Below, one piece after another: positions 34,203 to 45,775 of a stretch of DNA of 64,000 bases. Source of the DNA: Chelydra serpentina (taxonomy: Eukaryota > Chordata > Testudines > Chelydridae); the NCBI GenBank assembly GCA_037349315.1, contig JBAIAC010000054.1:930001-994000 (forward strand), given 5' to 3'. Every line of letters begins with the position of its first letter. Within the stretch, counting starts at the first letter, position 1. A program made the position numbers and the translations under genes. The notes below the pieces were generated by a model. The model saw nothing but the letters and a program-made list of their open reading frames with translations, searched no databases and was not told where the DNA came from.

Positions 34203-36345
34203 CTACTTCTTCGAGTAGTGTCCCTATGTGTGCTCCACTATAGGTGTGCCTGTGTGCTTGCTCCTCCGATCAGAGATTTTAGATAGCCATGTCTGTTTGG
34301 CCTGTATATGTGCTCTCCCTGTCTCGTGCCCTGCCTCAAGGCTGTCTAGAGCTGTGCGGGCAAACCGCTCTCAGTTCCTTCTTAACTGCTGTTGGCCTGA
34401 GATGGAGCAATTATCAGTCCAATTCAGATTACAGTTTTTTGCCTTGAATTTTATAATAGCTGTAGAGTTTCAGTTTTAAACATTTCTTTTCCCCCCATTT
34501 ATTCTTAATTTTTTTTTTTAATACCTTCATTTTTCTCTCTGTCCTTGTGTATGCCCGACTCCCCTGGCTTCAAACATTGCCTCTCCTGTACATCAGCGAT
34601 GGTTACTCATGCTGTACTCTATGCCTTGGAGAGGCTCACGTTCCTCGGAAGTGCACCTTCTGCCAAAAATTAAAGGCCAGAACAAGGAAGAGTCATGAGT
34701 TAAAACTTAAGCTCCTCACGACGGAAAGTTCCCTCAGGCCAGCCTCTGATCCTGGTCCTGGGACTCCCCTTGCTCAAGTCACCCCCAAGACCATCAACCT
34801 CCAAGGAAGGAGAGCCTAAGAGTAAATCTTCTAACTCCTCTTGTAAGGCTTCTAAGAAGAGTCCCAAAACTGAGATATTGACCAGTCAAAGGAGATCTCT
34901 GGCAAGATCATTGACTTCAGCACCATGGCACGGTACCCATAAGGCTCATGATTCTTTGGGTACCGGTACTGCTATCAAGCCTAAAGACCTGAAGGGCACA
35001 AACTCAGAAGCATTGGCACCGTCTGACAGAGTTAAAAGCAGAGACTGTACCGCCTCTGCAAAATCGGCACCAGCGCATAAGTCTATCGTATTGAGCACCT
35101 CCAAGGAGCCCTCTTCTGGTCGCTCATCTCACAAGAGGCTTCTGCCTCCACTGACTCCCTCGGTACTGACAAGCCAACAGAAACAAACCTTAGCGCCCGC
35201 CACCGATTGCCCACCACCATGATACACCAGGAGTTTTGTTTCTCCAGAGACCTTCTGATTACTGAGATGCCAGAGTCTCCACTGCTCAGTACCGGTGCTC
35301 CGGTACCGACTACATCTTGGTCTCCAGGATCACCCTCGGTACCAGGACACTCACCATCAGCCCGCCCTCCGCTCCACCTTTCTCCAGCAAAAAGGCAGGA
35401 GAATGACAACCTCTCCTTAGCCTTGCACCAAAACTCACCTGAACAACACCCAGGGCCTTCCCAAGTGCATCCATGTTCATAGCTTCAACCAGCCTGGTAT
35501 GGGTGCCAACACCCATTTCTTTTCTCCCACCCTAGTTGCCATACTGGGACCCATGGGCAGTCTACACAAGTTATTATTCTAGGCTAGAGACTCTCATGTC
35601 TACTATAGAGAGACAGCAAGGTGATCTCCTTTGGCCTCTTTTTCTGGAGCCCCAGAACCTCCAGAAGAAACTTTTTTGAGGAACAGGAGGTCAGACTGGA
35701 GGATATTACTCCACCAGTGAAGATCTCTTTATTCTCACTGGATGAAGCTGTGATGCCTCCGCCACCATCAATGGCAGATGATTTCAAACTCTGTTAGGAC
35801 GTCACTAAGAGGATTACCGACACACTCTAGATTCACCTCATAGAGGTAAAAGAATTGCATCACAAATTATTAGACATACTGCATATGACCTCCTCATCAA
35901 GGATTGCCGTCCCAGTCAATGCAGTGCTCTTGGATCCCACCAAGATTATTTGATACACTCTGGCTTCCGTAGCACTGACATGCAAAAGGGCTGATTAAAA
36001 AAATATTATGTCTAAGTCCAAGGATGTGGACTTCTATTTTCACACCCCTCATCGAATTCCATAGTCATATATGCTATAAATGCATGTGGAAGACAGTACC
36101 ATACTTAGTCTATCCCTTACGACAAGGACTGGAAAAGGCTTGATCTGTTCAGCAGAAAAGCGTATTCCTCTGAAACCCTGCAGATCAGGTTGCAAATTAC
36201 CAGGCCCTAATTGCCAAATATGACCCCACCAGTTATTGGAAACGTAGTGCCTTTATTGACTTCCTGCCAGCCGAACAAAAAGAACAGTTTCAAGCCATCA
36301 GTGAAGGTCAGCTAATTGCAAGGACAGAGCTATAGACTTGTGACA
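34203..36345 (+). mobile_element. DIRS-type retrotransposon, copy 4 (gag part only)
   Basis: The left terminal repeat begins TTCTTCGAGTAGTGTCCC and includes the CTCTCAGTTCCTTCTTAAC stretch shared with copy 2. Gag follows and ends abruptly near 36345. RT, recombinase and right repeat are absent. It abuts the L1 relic at its left edge. Confidence 0.8.
34547..36345 (+). pseudogene. DIRS copy 4 gag remnant
   Basis: The N-terminal Cys cluster (CCTLCLGEAHVPRKCTFCQK) is followed by a basic stretch. A Ser/Pro-rich part carries repeated GGTACC-type nucleotide motifs as in copy 2. The C-terminal block includes YDPTSYWKRSAFIDFLPAEQ near 36220-36290. Frames are broken throughout. The Arg-Ser array of copy 2 is not evident. 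Confidence 0.75.
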
Positions 36346-36653
36346 TTACCCAGGGTACAATCTGGACTGTTGAACAGCTATGTCCCCTTAATTCTCTAGT
36401 CTGAGGTGCCTTTCACACTGCTTTGCTGTCAGAACAACCACACCTGCCCTGTTCACACAGCCTTCGGTATGCAAATTTACTCCCAGCTAAATACATGAGC
36501 ACTATGAGTTAAGGGTACTCAGAAACATAGAACTTCTGCACATTCATCTCTACCCACCAAGACCCAAGCCTGTGATTAAAATCTCAAAATTAGGGACACC
36601 AAGAAATGATTCATGCAGGAAACTTAATGTAAAGAGAGATCTTTCCTTTAGTG
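36346..36653. other. Unassigned sequence between DIRS copy 4 and the hAT element
   Basis: It may be part of another interspersed repeat, but I cannot name it. The last 8 bp (CTTTAGTG, 36646-36653) are the target duplication of the following hAT element. Confidence 0.4.
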
Positions 36654-37837
36654 CAAGCCTGCACAACTCGTAAAGTGGCGAGGGCCATATTACTCCAAAG
36701 AAAACAGCTGAGGGCCGAAACCCCCCGGCCCCGCAGAAACACCCCCCCAGCGCCGCCCGCCCCGCGGAAACAACCCCTCCTACCCCAGCACTGGGGTGTG
36801 GAAGCCTGTAGAGGGGAAGGAAACAGCGCGCATAGGGTGACCAGATCACAGCAGTAAAATAGGACCCGGCCCCTCCCTGCTCGGCCCCACCATCACCCCC
36901 CTCTTTACCCCCCAGGGGTCACTATATTACTGCACACAACAGTCAATCAATGCAGTTGTAGATAAATCTCTGCATTATGCATTTTTGTACAACTTTTATA
37001 TGACTTTGTATTGAACCTTGGTAATATGTTATAGCGGGCCCCTAAGGTAGTATAATTAAGGTAAAAGAAAAATGTCTTTTTGCTAGAAGTAGAAATTCAA
37101 TTGCCCTGTTGAATGAATGAGGAAGGTGTGGAAGGCAGCACCTCCAGACAGCTGCAACCCTTGGAGAGGGGATGGGAACCAGACCAAGGACAATCAAACT
37201 TGTCAAGTGGGCTGACTAGAGAAGAGCAGACATACTGATGGCCTCGGGGGTTAGAAGCAAGCACCTTCCTTTGGGAACACCCTCTTTGCAGCATTGGGAC
37301 AACCCCCAGCCCAGAGACAAGCAGCAAAAAGGACCAACGGACACAGTCCCAGATTTTGAATCTGGGAGATTTGCCTCCCTCCAGCCACTGACTCGCCGCT
37401 CGCCTCATCACCCCCCCGCCCCAGTATAAAGCCTCGTCGCCACTGCCCGCCCGCTCGGCTCGTCATCTTCCCCCCCCCTCGGCTCGCCTCCTCAGCCCCC
37501 CCCGCCGCTGGCTCACCTGCCGCCCTGCCACTGCCCGCCCACTCGGCTCGTCATCCCCCACCCCGCCCGGCTCGCCTACTCACCCCCTGCCGCTGCCGCC
37601 AGCTCGTCAGCTCCCCCCGCCGCCAGCTCACCTGCCTGCCCGCCCGCTGCTGGCCTCTCATTTTCTGCCGCTGCCCCCGCCACTGGCTCACCCTCACTCC
37701 CCAGCCTGCCACTGGCCTCTTCGCCCGCCCACCTGCCAGGCGGCCGGCCGTTGCCTTCCCCACCCCGCCGCTTGCCTACTCACACCCCCCACGGGCCGCA
37801 CAGTGAGCCCACGCGGGCCGCATGTTGTGCAGGCCTG
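36654..37837. mobile_element. Non-autonomous hAT transposon with perfect 8-bp target duplication
   Basis: Terminal inverted repeats CAAGCCTGCACAAC and its complement GTTGTGCAGGCCTG (one mismatch) bound 1184 bp. The 8-bp CTTTAGTG flanks both sides (36646-36653, 37838-37845), the hAT signature. There is no transposase. The centre (about 36900-37380) looks like inserted LTR-like or other repeat sequence, and the right half (37385-37800) is a C-rich array of CCGCC/GCTCGCC units. Confidence 0.9.
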
Positions 37838-37974
37838 CTTTAGTGTAATAGTAACTTTCTGTAACGTTAGGTTCATGATTCTTTGTTTCTCATGTGAATA
37901 ATTTTGCACGAAAGACAAGAGGAGACACCAGGTTTGCATGGAAGGTGGGGGACTTTAAATCTAAAATCCCTGAT

Positions 37975-38265
37975 GTCCCTCAATGGGTTTGTCTATGCTG
38001 CAGCTGGGAGTGAGCCTCCCAATCGGGGTAGACAGACTTGCGCTAGCAGGGGTCAACCTAGCTCGTTAGAAGCAGCCGTGTAGACATTATGGCGTGGGCT
38101 GGGGGTTGGAAGCCCATCTGAGCAGCTAGATTTGAGAACCTGAACTCCAGCCCAAGCCACAACATATATACTGTTCTTTGTAGCATGCTAGCTCAAGCCC
38201 TGCTTCACAAGTCTGTTTCCCTGGGCTCACTCCTAGCGGCAGTGCAGCCATTCCCAAAGCCAGGG
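37975..38265. mobile_element. Palindromic MITE
   Basis: The left arm (GCTGCAGCTGGGAGTGAGCC, AGACTTGCGCTAGCAGGG) and the right arm (AGCCCTGCTTCACAAGTCTG, GGGCTCACTCCTAGCGGCAG) are imperfect complements over nearly the full length. It is likely a deletion derivative of a DNA transposon. No coding sequence is present. Confidence 0.65.
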
Positions 38266-38549
38266 CCATTGTAGAGGTGTGCTGCTTTGTCAGGGTCTGT
38301 TATCCCACTCTTTCTGCGGATGGCTAACTTTATTGCCCTCAGGGTCAATTGTTTGAGTGTATGGGCTTTAATTCCCACTTAAAGCCACTGAAATTCCCAT
38401 AGCGAGCACTGTGTCATCCAGGGTGCAGGTCTCTGTCTTTTTAATTTTATTTTTAAGATCATGGTCAATTGCCAAACCTAGTAAGGCTCTCAGGGCTTGT
38501 CTACATGGCATGTCCAAGTGCACAAGGGGGTGAGATTTGTAAAATGCAG

Positions 38550-38573
38550 ATGTGTGTGTGTGCGCGCGCGTGC
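38550..38573. repeat. (TG)n(CG)n simple repeat
   Basis: This is an alternating purine-pyrimidine run of about 22 bp, GTGTGTGTGTG passing into CGCGCGCG. Confidence 0.9.
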
Positions 38574-38772
38574 ATAATGTACCATGGAAAACTGGAGTCT
38601 TGGAACCAAGGGAGCAGTAGTTATGTAGATTATATTTTTATTCCATTTCTAAAGTGAAAACCCATTCCCTTGATCCTCCTTGTGAAGCCCTGCATTGTAC
38701 CTGCAGCGACTGCGGTTTGCGCTGGGGACGTGTCTGTATGTTTCTGTCTGAGGCTTTGTGTTTCTCTTCTAG

Positions 38773-38904
38773 GATAATGCGGGTGCAGCCAAGTGTAGTG
38801 CTGGGTGTGGCCCACAGTGTTGTGAAGAGGATGTCCTCATTTGTGAGGCAGATTGACTTTGCCTTGGACTGGATGGAAGTGGAGGCTGGACGAGCTGTTT
38901 ACAG
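38773..38904 (+). CDS. PNPLA7: Patatin-like phospholipase (NTE family), exon 3 of the window
   Basis: This 132-bp exon follows TTTCTCTTCTAG and ends at a GTGAGA donor. It completes the Glu codon split from exon 2 and encodes [20 protein letters not shown], then [20 protein letters not shown] and AVY plus the first two bases of an Arg codon. This links one cyclic-nucleotide-binding domain to the next. RQIDFALDW matches the PNPLA7 pattern. The 20.1-kb intron before it holds two CR1s, two DIRS copies, an L1 and a hAT. Confidence 0.88.
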
Positions 38905-40244
38905 GTGAGATGTGAGCAAAATGGCCCGTGTTTTGTAAGTCCCAATACCCCTGCTGGAATGACATACATACATAAATAAGAGTGCTTTATCCAACTGTCA
39001 TCCCCCATGGAGTCCCACTGCTTACTCACTGGGGCAAGCTCATCAGCAAGTGTATGAAGGGTTCATCTGTCTGCCTTTTGAGGGGTTTCTCTTGTGCCCA
39101 TCAGCGTAGTATTTAAGGACTTTTCAGCCTTGTGGTTTTCATTTACATTAGTGAGAGTGGGATGCTAAATCCCTGCATGCTGCTTTTGTTTAAATACTTT
39201 GGTACCTTTCTGATGTAGCAGAACAGATAACACACAAACTAAGACAATAACAATTCATATAGACAGGTTTTGTTTGCCAGTAAAGTCTTCTGCAGTGTGC
39301 AGAGGATAAAAACTTGTCTCTGCCTCCAGGAGCTTACGGTCTGAAATAAACCAACTGAAAGGGAACTCAGTCGGGTTTGCCTAACAGTAAATTAAAACTG
39401 ACTTTACAGCACTTAATATATGTACTGGGCCAAATTCCTCCTTGGATAGCTCCATTAGTTTTACAGAGTTATCCGTGGTATAAATTTGATCCACTGTATG
39501 AAAGCAGTGGTTGGGAGGACAAAGCTCTGATTTGCAATTAGTACAAATACAGGTAACTGTAATTCTAGTTTTTTGTTACTGCTTTTGCAATGTCATTACT
39601 AATAGAAATCTCATATACTTGGTCAGTGCATGAAAACATCATGTGTCAATGGGGCAATTTGTTATAAATCATATGGCCAGGCTGTGCTCTAGTATTGGTT
39701 CCAATATCAAAGTTTTAAGCCCGGCTTGTATCCTTCATTGTGCTGGAGACCTGAATGCCAAACAGCGTTCTACCATATCTGTAGTTGGGCTCGAACCCAG
39801 GGAAAGGCTATAGCTTCACACCATGCACAGGCTCTCCCACCAGAAGAGGAGGCTGAGGTTTGAGTCAAGCCACCCTCCCACCCAGTTTGTTCTCTGCTCT
39901 CTGCACAATTGCCCTATTCCCCCAGTTCAGCTATTTTCCTGAAGCCTGTTTGCTTTGCTAGGGAATGTTGAAATTCCAGCTGTCTGCCTGGTGACCTAAA
40001 ACCAGCCAGTTGTTTGTATGTAGTCAAAGATGAAAGATGCTTGCAAGTTGCATTTGACAAATCTGTGGTTAGGTTGTTTTTTTTAATTGTTCAGTAAATG
40101 TTTTTACTCTCATCTCTGCAGAGAGCAGAGCTACTAAGGGATGGTGGGGAGGTTTACATAGAGCTGATTAGTTAATTGTTTTTTGGATGCATTTGCTGAG
40201 CAAAGACACCCCACTAATTCCTAGTATGGATTGTTCTCTCCCAG
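38905..40244. other. Intron between exons 3 and 4, no recognised feature
   Basis: This 1340-bp intron has a GTGAGA donor and a TCTCTCCCAG acceptor. I see no named repeat in it. Confidence 0.7.
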
Positions 40245-40368
40245 GCAGGGTGACAAGTCAGACTGCACATACATTGTGCTGAATGGTCGACTTCGTTCTG
40301 TCATTAGGATGGATGATGGGAAAAAACAACTGACTGGTGAATATGGGCGAGGAGACCTAATTGGGGTG
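40245..40368 (+). CDS. PNPLA7: Patatin-like phospholipase (NTE family), exon 4 of the window
   Basis: This 124-bp exon starts after CTCTCCCAG, finishes the split Arg codon, and encodes [40 protein letters not shown] and V. It ends in phase 0 at a GTAAGA donor. This is the core of the next cyclic-nucleotide-binding domain, cut just before the expected EALTHQ-type continuation. No following exon was found in the remaining 23.6 kb, so the next intron is longer than that or an exon is missed. The patatin catalytic domain lies further downstream. Confidence 0.88.
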
Positions 40369-41100
40369 GTAAGAACCAGCTTCAGAATTTACTTGCTGAA
40401 CTTTATAGAAAACTCTGGCTTTTTCAACAAAACTAACAGAAATACGGTAATAGGTCTGATCGTAACAACTTGCTGGTCTTGGCTTGTGAAAGTGAGGTTG
40501 TCAGCTATTTGAAAGGGAGGAAGCTGCTGCTACCAGCACACTCTGTGGCAGGATAGTGCATGTGTAGACTGTTCAGATTCTTTTCAATTTGCTACTATTC
40601 TGTTTTGTTTCTGACATTGTAAATGGTATGTGTGCACTGTGCAGATTTCTTTAAAGAAGTGTCATCTGGAATTGAAAGAGCTGGTTTGATGTTAGCGTAT
40701 ATCCACGTCAGGCTCCACGTCAGGATATCCATTCTCTCCTCCATGCCTCTGCTCATTGCTTGCTCTTAGTGCCCAGGTTAAAATATGAAAAGGACGTCCA
40801 GCAGAGCAGTGCAGGCACTTTGCCTGTCTTAAACCTAAACCAAGGGGACCTGAATACTGAGGCTTCAAAATAAACCCTCTCCTGTTTGTTCTGGCTGTTG
40901 AGGACTAACAGTTCTGTCTATAAATAGATGTGCTACTGCAACAAACCATCAGGAGGAATGCCAAGTGTGAGCTCCCTTGAGACACAGAACGATCACATGA
41001 TATTACAGCATCTTATTTTGCACTAGTTAAAGGCAATAGCGGCAGCATGCAGGCAGCAGGTTAATGAAAATAACCTAGTGGGTATTGGGACTACAGGTGG
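40369..41100. other. Intronic sequence without recognised feature
   Basis: This is the start of the long downstream intron. I see no gene or named repeat. Confidence 0.6.
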
Positions 41101-41870
41101 GAAACTCTTGTTACAAAGTATAGCGCAGCGAGGAGGTGTGGCCTCCCTCAGAGGCGGATGCAGAGGGAATGCTGCAAGCTGGGGTGGGCGGAGCCAGGAT
41201 GACTACACCCTGCACACCAGAAGCAGAGGGGCGGGACTGGAAGAGGAAGTATAAAAGGCTGGCCCAGCAGCTCAGTTGAGAAGGAGCTGCCGAGGGAGAC
41301 AGACACGTCTTTCCTGCTGCTGGAGTGGGATGCCTAGGAGAACCACGGCTTCCTCAGGGTCTGCATGAGCTTCCAGAGAGCCCTGCCACTCCTGACGCTG
41401 AGTGGCTGCTACTGCTACCCTGGGCGATATATCCCAGGGAGTCTGAGGATGCCCTCTGGCTGCAGGTACACTCAAGAGGCAGCTCAGGGAAACTAGACAA
41501 CTGTCTGGTCGAGAGCTGGTCTGATGCAAGATCAGTGTGTTGCAGGCGGATCCCCATTTACCCGGTGGTGGACCACTGTGCCACTGTTAGGGACCTGGGC
41601 TGGGATGTGATGGAGTTGGGCAGGCCACGTCCCCTTACAATCCCACCCCTGGGGTGTCAGTACTCCCCCTCCTTAGGCCGGGAGGCCTACGCTCCTCGGA
41701 CATATCTGCCGGAGCCCCGTAGACTGTGCTTGGCGCTCTCCCCTACTGGAGCCCCCATATACAGCATGGGTAGCTGCAGTGAGGTTATGGAGTTCCAGCA
41801 GTAAGTTCAGAGTCAGAAAAAGAGAGAGAGCAGAAGTTGATGGAGGTCTTGCTACAATGCCTGTGACCCC
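41100..41870 (+). repeat. LTR-like sequence, probably Gypsy-type
   Basis: The GC-rich non-coding sequence has a TATAAAAG box at 41250-41257 in a promoter-like setting downstream of GGGCGGGACT and GGGCGGAGCC (GC-box-like) motifs. The general layout resembles turtle Gypsy LTRs, but I could not define termini. Confidence 0.4.
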
Positions 41871-42117
41871 CACCTCTGGAATTGCAATGCTTGATGATCA
41901 CTGAGAGCAGCGTTACTTTTGGCTCAACAGTCCTGTTGACTTCAAGACTATATTTGATGAAGACATGATGCCAACTCAGTGTTGCATGTCATGCATGTGG
42001 CAATCTTTTCCACTAAGCATGCTGTTGAATCTTTTTTCCTTTGGGAGATCGTGGTGAAGCTTGTTTTCATCCATCCTGGAGGCGGCAAAAGCATACATTC
42101 CTCTTCGAGTGATGGTT

Positions 42118-42766
42118 TGTGACATGGCGCACATTTAACGCTGCGGCACCTCCTGCTGGTCGTATGGGAATTAGCTCGATTCCAGCCTCAGAGCGCCTCC
42201 TGCTGGCTGGTGTCTCTCTACCAGACCTGCTTCCTGTTAATCTCCACCACTGACCCCATGTCCCTCACTGGCCCACAGTGCCCCTTCTCCTGGGTACTGC
42301 CCCATAGCAGTGCCCCCACACTTTGGGTCCTCCCCTCCTCAGGGAACCCAGTCCCCTAAGCCCACCTCGCCTCAGTGACCCACTGCCAGTCTTCATCTAG
42401 CCCCTTCCCTCAGGGGCAAGCTGCAGTCTGAAGCGGCCACTCATCATCAGCCACGGGGTTGGACTTGCTGCCTCTTCCTTTTCTGGCTGCTTCCCCACAG
42501 CCCCAGGACCTCCTCAGCCTGGGAGTTCACCAGGCTGCAGCTTCTCCTGCTCCTCCCAGCACTGCTCCGTCCAAGGTACCCCCTTCTGCTTGCAGGCAGC
42601 CAATCTTTCTCTCTCCCAGGCTGGAGAGAGACTGGCCGCCTTCTGGCCCTGCAGCCCTTTTATAGGGCCCAGCCAGGCCCAGGTTGGCTGCATCTGATTG
42701 GCTCCCAGCCCCCTCCAAGGGCCGGCTTTTAACCCTTACTGAGCTGGAGCAGTGACTGCCCAGCGG
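42118..42766 (-). repeat. LTR-like insertion inside DIRS copy 5
   Basis: GGTT occurs at both edges (42114-42117, 42767-42770), and deleting the insert restores a continuous DIRS terminal repeat. On the minus strand a TATAAAAGGGC box is visible (complement near 42657-42666). No coding sequence is present. Probably a solo Gypsy-type LTR. Confidence 0.65.
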
Positions 42767-43129
42767 GGTTCCTATATGGATTCCAAATGTGGGTGTGCAT
42801 GCATGCCATGCGCTGGAGCCGGAAGGTTTTTGTAGTAGTGCCCTTTGTGCTGCAGTGTGTTGTGTTTCCCTCCCCCTCATGTTTGGAGCTGAGGCTATAA
42901 TAGGCCATGCAGGTCGATGCCGCTCCAATTCCCTCTTACTGCCGCATGGCTGGAGTTGGAACCCCTGTTCCTCCTTACTTGTAGCTCCAATAAGAGAGCG
43001 CTCTTTGCCCTTTCGTCTGTACATAGTTGAAAATAGTTGTCTTTTAATCTTGATTGATGTTTTTCCTTGCAGTTCGTAGAGTTAGTGTAGTTTTTTCCCT
43101 GTTTGGGGGACAACTCTCCTCCCATCCCC

Positions 43130-43820
43130 ATCTGGGGACTGTGCCCTATCAGCCTGGCTTCAAGAACTGTGCATCCTGCCTGCACTTATTTTCAGTGAGC
43201 AACAAGCACCAACACTGCTTGTATTGCACGTCACCACCCGTTGCAGCATTTGCAAACATTCCTGTCCACCGATGCTCACACCTCCAGCTTCCTGCGACCT
43301 TTAACTTCGATATCTCCACACTCTCAAAACCGTCCTTCGAGCCCTTTGCCACATGCTCTCTCTCCCACCTCTCCATGAAGGTCATCTTCTTAGTCGCCAT
43401 TACCTCGGCAGATGGGTCAGTGAACTGGCAGCCATAAGGCTGACACCTCCCCAACACAGTCTTCCACAAAGATGTTTAGCTTCGGCTGCACCCAAAATTC
43501 CTTCTGAATGTGGTGTCAGAATCCCACCTGAATCAGTGCATCCACGCCTCCCATGTGGCCAGAACACTACATTCCCTCAACGTCTGATGTACACTGACGT
43601 TCTATCAACAATGCACCTGTGCCTTTCAAGTATCGTCAAGACTCTTTCCTTGCAGTGAGTCTCCAGTTTGATCTCTGGGTGCATCCATAAATATTACACA
43701 CATGCTGACATCTGACTGCCTTGCAGATGTACCGTGGAAAGACATCTGCCACGCAGTAACATGGTGCTCCATTCACATCTTCAAGTCTCACTACGCCATT
43801 GCCCTGGTGGCAGCTGCAGA
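43130..43820 (+). pseudogene. DIRS copy 5 gag scrap joined to tyrosine recombinase remnant
   Basis: A Cys-containing N-terminal gag fragment (YQPGFKNCASCLHLF) is followed by recombinase pieces: FDISTLSKPSFEPFATCSLS, FLVAITSADGSVNW (the catalytic Arg motif is corrupted) and the Tyr region IFKSHYAIAL just before 43820. Large deletion and frameshifts make it dead. A CR1 end is inserted right after the Tyr motif. Confidence 0.75.
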
Positions 43821-43925
43821 TCATAGAAGATCAGGATTGGAAGAGATCTCAGGAGGTCATCTAGTCCAACCCCCTACTCAAAGCAGGACCAATCCCAACC
43901 AAATCATCCCAGCCGGGGCTTTGTC
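43821..43925 (-). mobile_element. CR1 LINE 3' end fragment inside DIRS copy 5
   Basis: It is about 105 bp, starting TCATAGAAGATCAGGATTGG and continuing through the usual CR1 3' UTR in inverse orientation. It sits immediately downstream of the recombinase Tyr motif. Confidence 0.85.
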
Positions 43926-44330
43926 TAGTCGCACAGATGCAGCCATAGGCCACACTGTACTACTGATCTCACTTCCTCGCATGTCCTCCCACCCACCTCC
44001 ACACTGATCACTGCTCGCAATTCAAAACCCATGTTTGGAATCCATATAGGAACCATAACTCAAATAAGAAGAGGAGGTTACTTATCTGTAACTGGAGGTT
44101 CTTCCAGTGGAGGCTCTTTGAGGTGTCTACTCACATGACCTATTGTAGCGTAGGCTGCAAATACAAGGGGGATGCACAATGCACATGCAAGTTGATGGGC
44201 ACTGCTACAAAAATCTTCTGGCTTTGGCGCATGGTGTGCCTCTGCACCCACATTTGGAATCCAGATAGGGACCACACATGTTGAAGAATCTTGAGTTACA
44301 GGTGAGTAACCTCCTCTCTTGGTAAGATTG

Positions 44331-44817
44331 AGGTCTCTGACTAATTGTACCTAATTCTTTGAAGAATAAGTTCAAAGACCTCAGGAATAAGTCTTGGTCA
44401 GTTGCAATAGAAGTTACAAATAAAAATAGATGCATGAACTTTCCTGCTGTCTTCCAACACTTTTGGTCCAGAAATCTGAATGTCAAACTTATGGAATTTA
44501 CAGATGAAAAAAACTGAGCCGATTTCCGGTTTTTGAAAAGCACTCTGAGTGATGATGGGTTGGATTCCTTAAACCCAGAAACTTTCTGCCCAGACAGTGA
44601 GCAATGCCAGGTTCGGCAGCGCATTTTGTGCTGGCTCAAATAACGTTGCTCTTTTGGTGAGAAGTGAAAGAAGTTGATTACAATGGGGATCCACCTCACA
44701 TTTGCTACACCAATGCCAAATTTGCTGATGAATGTCTGCACAGCTACAGAAATATTTGTATCCAAGTTGCAAGGCACTTTTCCGGATCCATTTGGTGCCA
44801 TGAGTCTGTAGGCTTTT
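44331..44817. other. Unidentified sequence with a minus-strand open frame
   Basis: An open frame on the minus strand (44801-44205) overlaps the DIRS terminal repeat at its end, so it is at best a fusion. Its translated sequence has no motif I recognise. It may be a decayed transposon or chance. Confidence 0.3.
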
Positions 44818-45775
44818 CAGCCCCTCTCCGGGGCGGCTGGGGACCAGACCGCCACCTCTACACAGTCAGGTGTTGGGGAATTAGCTTTGGTTGGGCCGTA
44901 GTCAGCAGCTCAGGACCTCCTAGAGAGGGGCCGAGCAAACAGCCCATTGTTAGCAAGCCTGGACCCTGGGTCAGGGTGGGCGACAACACTCAATGGCTCA
45001 GGCCCTCAGGTAGGGGCTGAGCCGCAGTTCAATAGTACCAAACCCAGGCCCTGGGTCAGGGCAGGGCAACAAACAGGGCTCAGGTCCTCAGGCAGGGACT
45101 GAGCAAACAATATTTCAGTAACAAGCCCAGGCCCTGGCTCTGGAGAACCTAGGAAAGGGGGAGACAGTCACCCACACGTTGGGTGGCAGGGGGGACGCAG
45201 GCCCACCCGCTCCACTGCATCCCAGCCCGGGGCCCTAACAGCGGCAAAGGACCCGCCGCTGTGTCAGTGGGGATCCTGGCCGCAACACACTGACATCGGC
45301 TCCGGAAGTGCTGCAGCCAGACTAGGGTCGGCTGCCCCCGGGCTATTTCCAACCTCCCCCTCTATGGATACCTGGGTCAGGGCGGCGTCCTCCAAGGGGT
45401 CACACACCATGGGCTCCTCGGGGTAACTGGCGAGCAGCAGGCTTGGCGGCAACTCGGGGTAACAGGCAAGCAGCAGGCTTGGCGGCAACTCGGGGTAACA
45501 GGCAAGCGGCAGGCTTGGCCGGTCAGGCCAGTCCTCGGGTTGGCTGCCGGTCGCCGTGGCCTCCCAGCGGGGAGCTGTACCACAGGCGTCCGGCCTCTCC
45601 GGTGGCTGGGCTTCAACTGAGCTCTGAGGCCCGGCTTTTATACTTCCTGTCCTGTGCCTTGACCTCTGAGGGGCGGGCGCAGGATTCTCTGGCTCCGCCC
45701 ACTTTGGTGTCCAGAGAGGCTCATCCCTCTCGGGGGCGGCTGGGGACCAGACCGCCTCTCCACAGAGTCATTCAA
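44818..45775 (-). repeat. GC-rich LTR-like element with imperfect terminal direct repeats
   Basis: CGGCTGGGGACCAGACCGCC occurs at both ends (about 44834 and 45738) in direct orientation. A minus-strand TATAAAAG box (complement at about 45636-45643) suggests a promoter-bearing LTR. The inside contains a 36-bp tandem repeat. No coding sequence is recognised. Confidence 0.5.
45424..45521. repeat. 36-bp tandem repeat, about 2.7 copies
   Basis: Units starting TAACAGGCAAGCAGCAGGCT recur at 45424, 45460 and 45496, with two or three mismatches between neighbours. Confidence 0.88.

Larger units (their letters stand above)
42103..44330 (+). mobile_element. DIRS-type retrotransposon, copy 5 (internally deleted)
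   Basis: The left terminal repeat starts at CTCTTCGAGTGATGG, is interrupted by an inserted LTR at 42118-42766, and resumes with TTCCTATATGGATTCCAAATG. A scrap of gag (about 43130-43260) is followed directly by tyrosine recombinase remnants (43300-43820), so RT is deleted. The right part (44070-44330) has complementary arms (GAGGTTACTTATCTGTAACT against AGTTACAGGTGAGTAACCTC). Confidence 0.85.

Noticed and set aside
16680..40368. Processed pseudogene of PNPLA7
   Set aside because: Exons are separated by introns with canonical donors and acceptors, and phases match exactly.
44205..44801. A novel 198-codon minus-strand gene
   Set aside because: Its last part is DIRS terminal repeat sequence, so the open frame is a chance fusion.
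45424..45521. CRISPR-like array from 36-bp repeats
   Set aside because: The units are head-to-tail without spacers, and the genome is vertebrate; it is a minisatellite in an LTR-like element.
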